Of a stretch of DNA of 42,453 nucleotides, positions 1 through 8,733 are shown piece after piece (the first letter of the stretch is position 1; the number at the start of each line of letters is the position of its first letter). The stretch is from Mycobacterium sp. 1165178.9. GTDB taxonomy: Bacteria > Actinomycetota > Actinomycetes > Mycobacteriales > Mycobacteriaceae. The stretch lies in the NCBI RefSeq assembly GCF_001673555.1, contig NZ_LZMB01000055.1, positions 1 to 42,453 on the forward strand. The letters are read 5' to 3'. Position numbers and translations under genes: made by a program. The notes below the pieces were generated by a model. That model had not been told where the DNA came from, ran no database searches, and saw only the letters and a list, made by a program, of their open reading frames with translations.

Positions 1-196
1 CCTTCGTCTTGTGCGGCTCGGCCGATCCCTTGCCCACACCGGCGGCCTTGAGCAGCAGCTTGGCGGCGGGCGGCGTCTTGAGCGCGAAGGTGAAGCTGCG
101 GTCCTCGTAGACCGTGATCTCCACCGGGATGACGTTGCCGCGCTGGTTCTCCGTGGCAGCGTTGTATGCCTTGCAGAACTCCATGATGTTGACGCC
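1..196 (-). pseudogene. rplK: rplK internal fragment, inverted (fold-back copy)
   Basis: Read on the minus strand, this stretch encodes the middle of ribosomal protein L11: [20 protein letters not shown], then the [14 protein letters not shown] and [14 protein letters not shown] segments. It has no start or stop. The same gene continues on the plus strand from 192, so one gene is split over two strands. Bases 1-77 are the exact reverse complement of 191-267. The arrangement is what is expected if a molecule or assembly path folded back inside rplK. I read it as an artefact rather than a second rplK. Confidence 0.9.
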
Positions 197-267
197 GCCC
201 GCCGCCAAGCTGCTGCTCAAGGCCGCCGGTGTGGGCAAGGGATCGGCCGAGCCGCACAAGACGAAGG
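1..267. repeat. 77-bp perfect inverted repeat, arms 1-77 and 191-267
   Basis: Base 1 pairs with 267 and base 77 with 191; base 78 against 190 is the first mismatch. The 113-base loop (78-190) is the upstream part of rplK in reverse orientation. At the junction the string gacgccg fits both the inverted copy (GVN codons) and the forward copy (KTPP codons), a 7-base microhomology. This is typical of fold-back chimeras from strand-displacement amplification or of a contig end. Confidence 0.9.
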
Positions 268-401
268 TCGCCAAGGTCAGCTGGGATCAGGTCAAGGAGA
301 TCGCCGAGACCAAGAAGGCCGATCTGAACGCCAACGACATCGACGCGGCGGCCAAGATCATCGCCGGTACCGCCCGGTCGATGGGTATCACCGTCGAGTA
401 A
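192..401 (+). CDS. rplK: 50S ribosomal protein L11, C-terminal part
   Basis: This encodes the C-terminal half of L11, which binds the GTPase-centre region of 23S rRNA. The readable frame runs from the [13 protein letters not shown] segment through [14 protein letters not shown] and the [20 protein letters not shown] segment to GITVE and a TAA stop at 399-401. Upstream of 192 the plus-strand sequence is no longer rplK because of the fold-back; the missing middle lies inverted at 1-196 and the true N-terminus is outside the window. An in-frame ATG at 114 is an accident of the inverted segment and not a real start. rplA follows 74 bases downstream, the usual rplK-rplA pair. Confidence 0.93.
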   Translation, partial: TPPAAKLLLKAAGVGKGSAEPHKTKVAKVSWDQVKEIAETKKADLNANDIDAAAKIIAGTARSMGITVE

Positions 402-475
402 TACCCGCATCACCACCGTGGGAGGGCCAGCTTCGGCCCGCTTCCAACCACGACCCAACACGATTGGATGAATCA

Positions 476-1183
476 ATGAGCAAGAACAGCAAGGCATACC
501 GCGCCGCCGCCGAGAAGGTGGACCGCGACAACCTCTACACCCCGCTGGAGGCGGCCAAGCTCGCCAAGGAGACGTCGTCGAGCAAGCAGGACTCGACCGT
601 CGAGGTGGCGATCCGGCTCGGCGTCGACCCGCGCAAGGCCGACCAGATGGTCCGTGGCACGGTCAACCTCCCGCACGGCACCGGCAAGACGGCCCGCGTC
701 GCGGTGTTCGCGGTGGGCGACAAGGCCGAGCAGGCCCAGGCCGCCGGCGCCGACATCGTGGGCAGCGACGACCTGATCGAGAAGATCCAGGGCGGCTGGC
801 TGGAATTCGACGCCGCGATCGCCACCCCGGACCAGATGGCCAAGGTGGGTCGCATCGCTCGCGTGCTCGGTCCCCGCGGCCTGATGCCGAACCCCAAGAC
901 GGGCACTGTGACTCCCGACGTCGCCAAGGCCGTCGCCGACATCAAGGGCGGCAAGATCAACTTCCGCATCGACAAGCAGGCCAACCTGCACTTCGTGATC
1001 GGCAAGGCCTCGTTCGACGAGAAGGCCTTGGCCGAGAACTACGGCGCCGCGCTGGACGAGGTGCTGCGGCTCAAGCCGTCCGCCTCCAAGGGCCGCTACC
1101 TGCGCAAGATCGTGGTCTCGACGACCACCGGACCGGGCATCCCGGTCGACCCGGCCGTCACCCGCAACTTCTCGGAGGGCTAA
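476..1183 (+). CDS. rplA: 50S ribosomal protein L1
   Basis: The 235-residue protein is L1, the L1-stalk protein that binds 23S rRNA and, in many bacteria, represses its own operon. It starts [14 protein letters not shown] and contains the family stretch [15 protein letters not shown] and the [11 protein letters not shown] segment; the length is normal for mycobacteria. ATG 476 is chosen because L1 homology begins there; the frame is open far upstream but that part is the rplK region. The 74-base gap from rplK holds a small hairpin, GGGCC at 424-428 pairing with GGCCC at 435-439. No terminator follows. The stop codon (1181-1183) overlaps the stop codon of the opposing sigma factor gene (1180-1182), so the two genes converge with their ends interlocked. 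Confidence 0.97.
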   Translation: MSKNSKAYRAAAEKVDRDNLYTPLEAAKLAKETSSSKQDSTVEVAIRLGVDPRKADQMVRGTVNLPHGTGKTARVAVFAVGDKAEQAQAAGADIVGSDDLIEKIQGGWLEFDAAIATPDQMAKVGRIARVLGPRGLMPNPKTGTVTPDVAKAVADIKGGKINFRIDKQANLHFVIGKASFDEKALAENYGAALDEVLRLKPSASKGRYLRKIVVSTTTGPGIPVDPAVTRNFSEG

Positions 1184-2397
1184 CCCCCGCACTCGACGAT
1201 GCGGCGCCGCAGAAACGCGCGGCCGGGGTCGGATCCATTGGCCTGGAACGCCACTCGATACCAGTCGAGGGCTGCGGCGGTTCTCCCCGCGCGCCGCAGC
1301 AGGTCCGCGCGCACAGTCGCGACGAGATTGGAGCGGGTTAGCCGCGGGTCGTGTGCCACCTTGTCCAGGGCGGCCAAGCCGGCGTCGGGGCCGTCGCGGA
1401 ATCCGATCGCCAGCGCCCTATTGGCGGCCACTACCGGCGATTCGGTCAGTCTGAACAGCCGGTCGTAGGCGGCGCAGATCCTCACCCAGTCGGTCTGCTC
1501 CCAGGACGGCGCCGTGGCATGCAGCGCGGCGATCACCGCCTGGGGCAGATAGGCGCCCGTCGACCCCTGGGCGCGCCGCAACCGGTCGAGCCCGCGCGAA
1601 ATGCGCCCGCGGTCCCACCGGCGCCGGTCCTGGTCCTCGAGCGGCACCAGCATCCCGGTATCGTCCACCCGGGTCGCGCGCCGCGAATCATGCAGCAGCA
1701 TCAGGGCGGATAAGGCGTGCGCCTCCGGCTCGTCGGGCAGCAGCGCGCACAACTCCGCGCCCAGCCGGATCCCTTCGTCACACAGGTCGTCCCGGATGGC
1801 CGACGGTCCCGCGGTCGACCAGTAGCCCTCGGTGAACACCGAATAGACGCAACCGAACACGTGCGGGGTGCGTTCGGGCAGCAACTCCGGCGGTGGCACC
1901 CGCAGCGGGATGTTGGCGTGCCGAATCTTGTTCTTGGCGCGCGTGATTCGCTGACCGATGGCCGCCTCGGTCTGCAGCAGCGCACGCGCGATCTCGCCGA
2001 CGGTCAAACCGGAGACCAGCCGCAGCGTCAGGGCCAATTGCGACTGCCGGTCCAGCGCCGGGTGGGCGCAGGTGAACATCATCCGCAACTCGTCGTCGCG
2101 AACCGGATGCGGGTCGGTGCGATCGGTACGCGCCCTGACGTCGTCCAGCACAGCCGCCAATTCCTTTCCGGGACGCGCGGACTCGCGGCGCAGCCGGTCC
2201 CGCGCCCGGTTACGGCCGACTGTTACCAGCCAGCCGCCCGGGTTGGCGGGCACCCCATCGTGCGGCCAGGTGCGCAGCGCTTCGGCGCAGGCCTCCTGGA
2301 CGGCGTCTTCGGCGACGGTGAGGTCACCGGACCACCGAGCGAGGGCGGCCACGGCGGGTCCCCATTCCCGGCGGAAGACGCCGTCCAGGTTCGCCAT
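1180..2397 (-). CDS. ECF RNA polymerase sigma factor, ECF42-like, with long C-terminal extension
   Basis: This 405-residue protein has an ECF sigma-70 core: region 2 at about residues 8-75 ([17 protein letters not shown], then [18 protein letters not shown]) and region 4 at about 100-160 ([32 protein letters not shown]). The remaining ~240 residues are a helical extension rich in alanine, arginine and leucine, as in the ECF42 group, where it is described as TPR-like. ECF42 sigmas have no anti-sigma partner and sit beside DGPF-domain genes, which is exactly the case here: the upstream DGPF gene stops 4 bases before this ATG, implying translational coupling. The start [13 protein letters not shown] fits the family. 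The 3' end overlaps the rplA stop. The inducing signal is unknown. Group assignment rests on length, extension and partner gene. Confidence 0.88.
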   Translation of the reverse strand: MANLDGVFRREWGPAVAALARWSGDLTVAEDAVQEACAEALRTWPHDGVPANPGGWLVTVGRNRARDRLRRESARPGKELAAVLDDVRARTDRTDPHPVRDDELRMMFTCAHPALDRQSQLALTLRLVSGLTVGEIARALLQTEAAIGQRITRAKNKIRHANIPLRVPPPELLPERTPHVFGCVYSVFTEGYWSTAGPSAIRDDLCDEGIRLGAELCALLPDEPEAHALSALMLLHDSRRATRVDDTGMLVPLEDQDRRRWDRGRISRGLDRLRRAQGSTGAYLPQAVIAALHATAPSWEQTDWVRICAAYDRLFRLTESPVVAANRALAIGFRDGPDAGLAALDKVAHDPRLTRSNLVATVRADLLRRAGRTAAALDWYRVAFQANGSDPGRAFLRRRIVECGG

Positions 2398-2401
2398 GCT
2401 C

Positions 2402-3100
2402 TTAGAGGGCCGAGACTCCAGCCAGCTGCCGCAACTGCACCGTCGAGGCGGGGATCATCGACGCGATCTTGACGGCCTCGTCGCGGTCTGCGGCGCCCAG
2501 CAGGTAGATCCCGGTAGCGATTTCGGCGCCCTCCACGTATGGCCCGTCGGTGATCAGCACCTCGCCGTTGCGCACGCGCACGGTCGTCGCCGTGGATCGA
2601 TCGTGCAACGCGGCACCGCCGATGATGTGATCGCCCGCGGCCGCGTGGAGGTCGGCGTGCTTGGCTGCCACCGCCTCCCACTCCGGTGTGCCCGGCGTGT
2701 GGGCGGAGGCGGGCGGCTCCAGCAGCAGCGCGAGCCAGTCGTTGCCGGTGAGCTTGCGGGACAGCTCAACTGAGTGGACCGTAGGCCACACTTCCACGGC
2801 CCCGAACGCGGCGAGCGGGACGTCGCGCGCCAGCGCCAGCGCCTCGTCGAGGTTTTCCGCCTCGAACAAGTAGTAGCCGCAGGCCACCTCCGCGGTCTCG
2901 GCAAAGGGCCCGTCGGTGACCACCGGCGCGTCCGGGCCGCCGGTGATGACCGCCGCTGCGGCGGCGGGAGCCAGTGCATCTCCAGACTTGATCGCGGGGC
3001 CGGCTTTGGCGTGGAAGTTCTCCCATTCCGCCATCGCGGCGGCCGCATCGTCGGGTGTGCGGTCTTGCTCTTGGCTGATCAACAGCGCGAAGTACTGCAT
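2402..3100 (-). CDS. Tandem DGPF (YCII-related) domain protein
   Basis: The 232-residue protein consists of two DGPF/YCII-like alpha-beta domains in a row. The first carries VVTDGPFAETAEVACGYYLF (around residue 60) and the second VLITDGPYVEGAEIATGIYL (around residue 181), each followed by a D/E-A helix. The linker between them (SVELSRKLTGNDWLALLLEP) opens the second domain. Most DGPF proteins have one domain, so this is a duplication or fusion. A strong Shine-Dalgarno GGAGGTG lies 8 bases before ATG 3100, which rules out longer starts. It is the first gene of a two-gene unit with the sigma factor, four bases apart. DGPF proteins accompany ECF41/ECF42 sigmas; their biochemical activity is not established and I do not assign one. 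Confidence 0.9.
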   Translation of the reverse strand: MQYFALLISQEQDRTPDDAAAAMAEWENFHAKAGPAIKSGDALAPAAAAAVITGGPDAPVVTDGPFAETAEVACGYYLFEAENLDEALALARDVPLAAFGAVEVWPTVHSVELSRKLTGNDWLALLLEPPASAHTPGTPEWEAVAAKHADLHAAAGDHIIGGAALHDRSTATTVRVRNGEVLITDGPYVEGAEIATGIYLLGAADRDEAVKIASMIPASTVQLRQLAGVSAL

Positions 3101-3153
3101 GTTCGTCACCTCCGGTTGTGAGCGAAGCCCCGTGCTCCACTCTCTACCCATTC

Positions 3154-3180
3154 GACGAACGCCGCAGCGCCGATCCGACA
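3154..3180 (-). promoter_or_regulatory. Candidate ECF42-type promoter of the DGPF-sigma unit
   Basis: On the minus strand TGTCGG (3180-3175) is followed after 17 bases by CGTC (3157-3154), about 54 bases upstream of the DGPF start codon. ECF42 promoters have been described as TGTCGA in the -35 and CGA/TC in the -10 region; five of six -35 bases match. An autoregulated promoter here is inference. Confidence 0.5.
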
Positions 3181-3185
3181 GTGAA

Positions 3186-4082
3186 TCAGGCGGCGGCTCC
3201 CGGCTTGAGGTAGGTCACCAGGCTGACATCGAGCATCTCCTCGGTGAAGTAGTGCTCGCAGCCGCGCAGATACTTGATGTAGCGGTTGTAAACCTCTTCC
3301 GAGGTGACCTCGATGGCCTTGTCCCGGTTCGACTCGAGCGTGTCGCCCCAGATGTGCAGCGTCTTGATGTAGTGCGGCCGCAGTGAAAGCGGTTCGGGCA
3401 CAACAAATCCCGCCTTCTCGCCGTGGTCGACCATCATCTGGGTGGACGGTAACCGGCCGCCCGGGAAGATCTCGGTGACAATGAACTTGATGAACCGCGC
3501 CGTCTCGAAGCTCAGCTTCTTGCCGCGCGCCGCCAGGTCGTACGGGTGGTAGCTGACGCTGCTTTGCACGGTCATCCGGCCGTCGTCGGGCATGATGTCG
3601 AACGTCCGCTTGAAGAAGTCGTCGTAGTTCTCGTGACCGAAGTGCTCGAAGGCCTCGATCGACACGATGCGGTCGACGGGCTCGTTGAAGTCCTCCCAGT
3701 TCTGCAGGCGAACCTGGCGCGAGCGCTCGCTGTCGATCGAACCGAGCAACGCCTCGGCGCGGGCGTGCTGGTTCTTGGACAGCGTCAGGCCGATGACGTT
3801 GACGTCGAATCGCTCGACCGCGCGCTTCATGGTGGTGCCCCACCCGCAGCCGATGTCGAGCAGCGTCATGCCCGGCTTGAGGTCCAATTTGTCCAGGTTG
3901 AGATCGATCTTGGCGTACTGGGCCTCTTCCAGGGTCATGTCGTCGCGCTCGAAGTAGGCGCAGCTGTAGATCCGGGACGGGTCCTGGAACAGACCGAAGA
4001 AGTCGTCGGAGACGTCGTAATGCGCCTGGATGTCCTCCGAACGCGTCCGCGTCTTCGTCGGGCTAGTCGGTTGCTCAGCCAT
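3186..4082 (-). CDS. mmaA4: Mycolic acid hydroxylating methyltransferase MmaA4 (Hma)-like
   Basis: The 298-residue protein is a SAM-dependent methyltransferase of the cyclopropane synthase/MmaA family, acting on the meromycolate chain. SAM motif I is [11 protein letters not shown] (residues 74-84); YSCAYF (39-44) and [17 protein letters not shown] (from 141) are catalytic-core stretches. From recall it is closer to M. tuberculosis MmaA4 than to the other paralogues ([14 protein letters not shown] start, [16 protein letters not shown] near the end, C-terminal LKPGAAA). MmaA4 makes the distal hydroxy-mycolate precursor of keto and methoxy mycolates. ATG 4082 has GAGGAGAACAGGA upstream. It lies 225 bases downstream of mmaA1 on the same strand; that gap shows no other gene. 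The mmaA2 and mmaA3 genes found between the two in M. tuberculosis are absent. Confidence 0.93.
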   Translation of the reverse strand: MAEQPTSPTKTRTRSEDIQAHYDVSDDFFGLFQDPSRIYSCAYFERDDMTLEEAQYAKIDLNLDKLDLKPGMTLLDIGCGWGTTMKRAVERFDVNVIGLTLSKNQHARAEALLGSIDSERSRQVRLQNWEDFNEPVDRIVSIEAFEHFGHENYDDFFKRTFDIMPDDGRMTVQSSVSYHPYDLAARGKKLSFETARFIKFIVTEIFPGGRLPSTQMMVDHGEKAGFVVPEPLSLRPHYIKTLHIWGDTLESNRDKAIEVTSEEVYNRYIKYLRGCEHYFTEEMLDVSLVTYLKPGAAA

Positions 4083-4307
4083 TTTCGTCCTGTTCTCCTC
4101 CGATGAGGTGCACTTCCTGCGATCCGCGCACGCACCGGCGGGGGTCGCGTGTGACCAGCAACGATACCCAACGTCGAGACGTGAATCCGAAAGGGTGCAC
4201 GTGCGCGTCGCGGTCCCGGCCGCAGACATGAAGTCTACTTTTCCAGGGTGAACTGACTCACGCCGACCCACCCCGACGGGGACGTGTCGGCGCGGCCTGG
4301 CCTGGCG

Positions 4308-5245
<938 letters not shown>

Positions 5246-5257
5246 AAATGTTTTTGG

Positions 5258-6163
5258 CTAGCGCGCCTCATTGAAGTTTTTCGCTAGCACGCCGATCACC
5301 TGATCCCACAACTGCTGTGGAAGATCATGACCCATGCCGTCGTATGTCACCAGTCGGGCCCCATCGATCGCCCGCGCCACGGCGCGCCCGCCGGACGGGC
5401 GCATCAGCTTGTCGGCCCGGCCGTGGATCACCACGGTGGGTGCGGTGGTCTGGCGGTTGTAGCGACGCAGGCTGCCGCTGCCCAGCACGGCGTCGAAGTG
5501 CCGGGCGACGCCCCACGGGTAGTAGCTCCGCTCGTAGCTTTCGATGGCCTCCGCCCGCAGTTGCTCCTCGGAAGCCAGATATCGCGGGCTGCCGATGATC
5601 TTGCTGACGCGAATGGCGTTGTCGATGATCACGTCGCGCGGGGAGCTCGGCGCCGGTCCCTTGATGAGCGCCAGCAATTGGCGAGGCCCGGGGGGCGGCA
5701 GGAACGCCGAATTGTTGCTGGAGAAGATGATTGCGAGTGATTTCGTCCGCTGCTGGAATCGCCCGGCGAAAATCTGGGCGATCATGCCGCCCATCGAAGC
5801 GCCCACGATGTGCGCCTGCTCGATGCCCAGGTGATCGAGCACGGCCGCAGCGTCGTCGGCCATGTCCTCTAGCTTGTACGCCGCTTTGCTCGGCAGACCC
5901 ACAAAGGAGCGGGCCAACCGCGTCACCAGCGGCTGCCCGGCGCCGCGACGCTGGGTCTTACTCGAGAGGCCGACGTCGCGGTTGTCGTACCGGATGACGC
6001 GCAGGCCTTGGCCGACCAGCTTCTCGCAGAACGCCGTTCGCCACAGCAGCAGCTGGGCGCCCAGCCCCATGATGAGCAGCACGGGCGGGTCGTCGATGTC
6101 GCCCATGTCCTCGTAGTACAGCTTCAAGTCGCCTGACGTGGCGTTCCCGGTGCGGACCTCCAT
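5258..6163 (-). CDS. lipG: Alpha/beta-hydrolase, LipG-like lipase/esterase
   Basis: The 301-residue alpha/beta hydrolase has nucleophile elbow VGASMGG with Ser123, acid residue in the HGRADKLM segment, and histidine in DGMGHDLP. HG-type oxyanion residues are not obvious, but MGLGAQLLLW (32-41) occupies that place. The family hydrolyses esters; M. tuberculosis LipG, which sits in the same place between the mmaA genes and the ABC1 kinase gene, has been reported as a phospholipase/thioesterase. The start ATG at 6163 overlaps the stop of the ABC1 gene (ATGA), so the two are translationally coupled; longer in-frame starts would lie inside the upstream gene. There is no signal peptide. Conservation next to mycolate modification genes suggests a cell-envelope lipid role, which is inference. 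Confidence 0.92.
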   Translation of the reverse strand: MEVRTGNATSGDLKLYYEDMGDIDDPPVLLIMGLGAQLLLWRTAFCEKLVGQGLRVIRYDNRDVGLSSKTQRRGAGQPLVTRLARSFVGLPSKAAYKLEDMADDAAAVLDHLGIEQAHIVGASMGGMIAQIFAGRFQQRTKSLAIIFSSNNSAFLPPPGPRQLLALIKGPAPSSPRDVIIDNAIRVSKIIGSPRYLASEEQLRAEAIESYERSYYPWGVARHFDAVLGSGSLRRYNRQTTAPTVVIHGRADKLMRPSGGRAVARAIDGARLVTYDGMGHDLPQQLWDQVIGVLAKNFNEAR

Positions 6164-7509
6164 CAGACCTCGACGTCGGAGGAGTGCTCGCGGCTGACTT
6201 CGACCATGAAGTTCGCGAAATAGCCCGTCAGTTGCGGATCCGACATCATCTGCCACCTGGGCGCCAGCAGCTTCATGTACCGCTCGACGTAAAGGAACTG
6301 CTTGCCGATCAGCACCAGCTCGCGGGGGAGCTTGACGTCGTAGGCGTCGGCCAGCGTCGACAACTGCCGGCCGATGTCGGCGTAGGACATGTCGCCCAGC
6401 GTCTGCATGGTCAGCGGGGTCGCGAACTTCTCCAGGTCCTTGGCGGCCTCGGCCTCGGGCTTCATGGTGCCGACGGCGCCCATCAGCACCACGATCTTGC
6501 CCGCCGCGGCGTGGTCCTTCTTGACCAGCAGCGCGTACACCAGCTCGCGCAGCAGCCAGCGGGTGCGGGGATCGATGCGGCCCATGATGCCGAAATCGAA
6601 GAAGACGATGCGGCCCTGGTCGTCGACGTAGAGGTTGCCGGCGTGCAGGTCGCCGTGGAACAGCCCGTGCCGCAGCCCACCCTCGAACAGCGAGAACAGC
6701 AGCGCCTTGACCAGCTCGACGCCGTCGAACCCGGCCTTACGGATGGCCGCGACGTCGTCGATCCGGATGCCCTGCACCCGCTCCATGGTCAGCACCCGGT
6801 CGCTGGTGAAATCCCAGAACACCTGCGGCACCCGGATGTTCTTGCCCAGCGGGGAGGCGTGCAGGTGCGACACCCAGGCCTCCATCGACTGGGCCTCCAG
6901 CCGGAAGTTCAACTCCTCGGCCAGGTTGTCGGAGAAGTCGGCGACCACGTCTTGCGCCGAAAGCCGGCGGCCCAGCTTGGCCAGTTCGACGGCCTGTGCG
7001 AAACGCTTGAGGATCTGCAGGTCGGCCGCGACCCGGCGCCGGATGCCCGGCCGCTGGATCTTGACGACCACCTCCTCGCCGGTGTGCAGGGTGGCGTAGT
7101 GCACCTGCGCGATGGACGCCGACGCGAACGGCGTCTCGTCCCATTTGGCGAACAACTCCGACGGGTCGCCGCCGAGGTCTTCGACGATGAGCTTGTGCAC
7201 TTCGCCGGAATCGGCGGGCGGCACCCGGTCGAGCAGGCCGCGGAACTCCCGGGACAAGGACTCGCCGAACGCCCCGGGACTGGACGCGATGATCTGCCCG
7301 AACTTGACGTACGTCGGTCCCAGGTCGGCGAAGGTCTGCGGCAGCTGCTTGATCACCTTCTGCTGCCACGGACCCCTACCCGGCAGCTTGGTGAGGATGC
7401 GAGCGCCCGTGCGGGTGACCTGCCAACCCGTCACGGCTACCCGGGCCGCTTCGACCGGCAACGGCACCCGGTCGAGCTTGGCCCCCTCTCGATGTTTGGT
7501 AGAGCTCAT
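6163..7509 (-). CDS. ABC1/UbiB-family atypical kinase (Rv0647c-like)
   Basis: The 448-residue protein carries the diagnostic ABC1 (ADCK/UbiB) motifs in order: KFGQ at 69-72, ASIAQVH around 131-137, invariant lysine in VVVKIQRPG (Lys150), HGDLHAGN at 285-292 as catalytic loop, and FDFG at 304-307 as metal-binding loop. UbiB-family proteins are unorthodox ATP-binding proteins that support isoprenoid-quinone or lipid metabolism; the mycobacterial member's substrate is not known to me. Start MSSTKHREG at 7509 is chosen by homology; a longer frame to 7578 exists and no strong ribosome site marks either. It overlaps lipG by 4 bases, and the DinB gene upstream ends 40 bases away on the same strand, so one long minus-strand transcript is possible. 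Confidence 0.9.
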   Translation of the reverse strand: MSSTKHREGAKLDRVPLPVEAARVAVTGWQVTRTGARILTKLPGRGPWQQKVIKQLPQTFADLGPTYVKFGQIIASSPGAFGESLSREFRGLLDRVPPADSGEVHKLIVEDLGGDPSELFAKWDETPFASASIAQVHYATLHTGEEVVVKIQRPGIRRRVAADLQILKRFAQAVELAKLGRRLSAQDVVADFSDNLAEELNFRLEAQSMEAWVSHLHASPLGKNIRVPQVFWDFTSDRVLTMERVQGIRIDDVAAIRKAGFDGVELVKALLFSLFEGGLRHGLFHGDLHAGNLYVDDQGRIVFFDFGIMGRIDPRTRWLLRELVYALLVKKDHAAAGKIVVLMGAVGTMKPEAEAAKDLEKFATPLTMQTLGDMSYADIGRQLSTLADAYDVKLPRELVLIGKQFLYVERYMKLLAPRWQMMSDPQLTGYFANFMVEVSREHSSDVEV

Positions 7510-7549
7510 CAGTGCAGTGTGCCAAACCCGCACGGATGAATCCCAATCG

Positions 7550-8164
7550 TCAACTCGGGCGCCGACTGCTTTCCTCACTGTTCCAGGGCTGCACCCAGCC
7601 CTCGATCGCCCAGCCCTCCCGCGCGGCGATCAGCTCGTACATGGTGGCGCCGTCGATCGTCTCCCGGATGATGTCGGCGTGCCCGGCATGCCTGGCCAGC
7701 TCGTTGATCACGTGCAGGATCGCCCAGCGCACCGACCAGGCCTGCTGATCCTTGGGAAACCATGGGATGTCGTGCGGAACCGGCACCGCCGCGTCCAGGT
7801 CGGCGGTCTCCACCAGCCGCAGCGATGTCGCGTTCTGCGCCTCGAACGCCGCCAGCAGCCCGGCCAGCGTCTCGTCGGGCCGCATCACGTGCTGATCGGC
7901 GAACTCTGCGGCGATCTGCTCGAACGGGCGGGGGTCTTTCGGCGGCGCGTCCGGCGCGGCGGCCACGCGCGCCATCCAGCTGCGTTGCATTCCGGTGGCG
8001 TGCTTGACCAGCCCGCCGATCGACAGGGCGCTGACCGAGGGCGTGGAACGGGCCTGGTCGTCGGTGAGGCCGTGGCTGACCGCGAAATACGCGCTCTGGT
8101 GGTACGCCAGGAATTCGCGCAGGGCGCTGCGTTCGTCGGCCACCGGCGGGGCGAGGGCGGGCAT
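7550..8164 (-). CDS. DinB/DUF664-family protein (first of a pair)
   Basis: The 204-residue protein has the four-helix DinB-like fold signature: DERSALREFLAYHQSAYF in helix 1, an early histidine in GGLVKHATGMQRSW, and the paired histidines of RHAGHADIIRETIDG near residue 175, which would make the three-His metal site. Actinobacterial relatives include mycothiol-dependent S-transferases and isomerases, so a thiol-transfer or detoxification role is plausible but not shown. ATG 8164 has AGAAGGGA upstream and lies 2 bases after the stop of the second DinB gene, so both are read from one message. I do not assign a substrate. Confidence 0.85.
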   Translation of the reverse strand: MPALAPPVADERSALREFLAYHQSAYFAVSHGLTDDQARSTPSVSALSIGGLVKHATGMQRSWMARVAAAPDAPPKDPRPFEQIAAEFADQHVMRPDETLAGLLAAFEAQNATSLRLVETADLDAAVPVPHDIPWFPKDQQAWSVRWAILHVINELARHAGHADIIRETIDGATMYELIAAREGWAIEGWVQPWNSEESSRRPS

Positions 8165-8166
8165 CT

Positions 8167-8688
8167 TCAATCCCTTCTGCTGTGGACGTAAAGGTCGCGC
8201 AAGCAAGCGATTTCGGCACCATGGTGGATCGCTTCTCTATTGATGTGCAAGACCAGCTCGCTCAGCGGGTAGTCGGCGTAGGGTCCTTCGGCCGCACCGC
8301 AGCGGCGGGTCAGGTCCCCGGCGGACAGCGACCGCACGCCGTTGATCCACGCCGCATACGCCTGGTCGAGTTGGTGCAGCGCGGTGGCGGCGTCGGTCGC
8401 ATAGTCCCAGCTCTGGTAATCGGCGGCCGGTCCGCCGAAATGGTGATGGGCGCGCATCGCGAAGACGCCGACGATGATGTGCGCCATGCGCCACGCGATT
8501 GTGGTGAACGGCGCGGGGGTGGGCGTCGGGAACGCGAAGTCGATTGACCCGTCCGGATGCACGGTCCAGCAGTCGGGCACCGGTTGCCAGAAGTACTCGT
8601 CGTCGGTCAGGCCGTCCACGCGTCGGCGCAGTTGATTGCGCCAGTGCCAGTCGAGTTGGTCAGCCAGTTGGGTCGTCAGATCCGCCAT
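8167..8688 (-). CDS. DinB-family protein (second of a pair)
   Basis: The 173-residue protein is another DinB-superfamily member: QLDWHWRNQLRRRVDGLTDD near the N-terminus, WRMAHIIVGVFAMRAHHHFG in the middle and LVLHINREAIHHGAEIACLR near the C-terminus supply the histidine pattern. It is only distantly like its partner, so the pair looks like old paralogues or a hetero-pair rather than a fresh duplication. ATG 8688 has AAGGTGA at good spacing; an upstream ATG at 8709 is less well placed. It is transcribed first, ending TGA 2 bases before the ATG of the other DinB gene. Its start faces the alpha-mannosidase start 45 bases away, so the two units share a very short divergent promoter region. Confidence 0.85.
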   Translation of the reverse strand: MADLTTQLADQLDWHWRNQLRRRVDGLTDDEYFWQPVPDCWTVHPDGSIDFAFPTPTPAPFTTIAWRMAHIIVGVFAMRAHHHFGGPAADYQSWDYATDAATALHQLDQAYAAWINGVRSLSAGDLTRRCGAAEGPYADYPLSELVLHINREAIHHGAEIACLRDLYVHSRRD

Positions 8689-8733
8689 AACGGTCACCTT
8701 TCCAGCCATCCTGCGTCGCCGTAAGGTGCGGGC

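Noticed and set aside
1..267. Natural long hairpin or second rplK copy
   Set aside because: The inverted part exactly continues the truncated plus-strand gene, which is better explained by a fold-back artefact.
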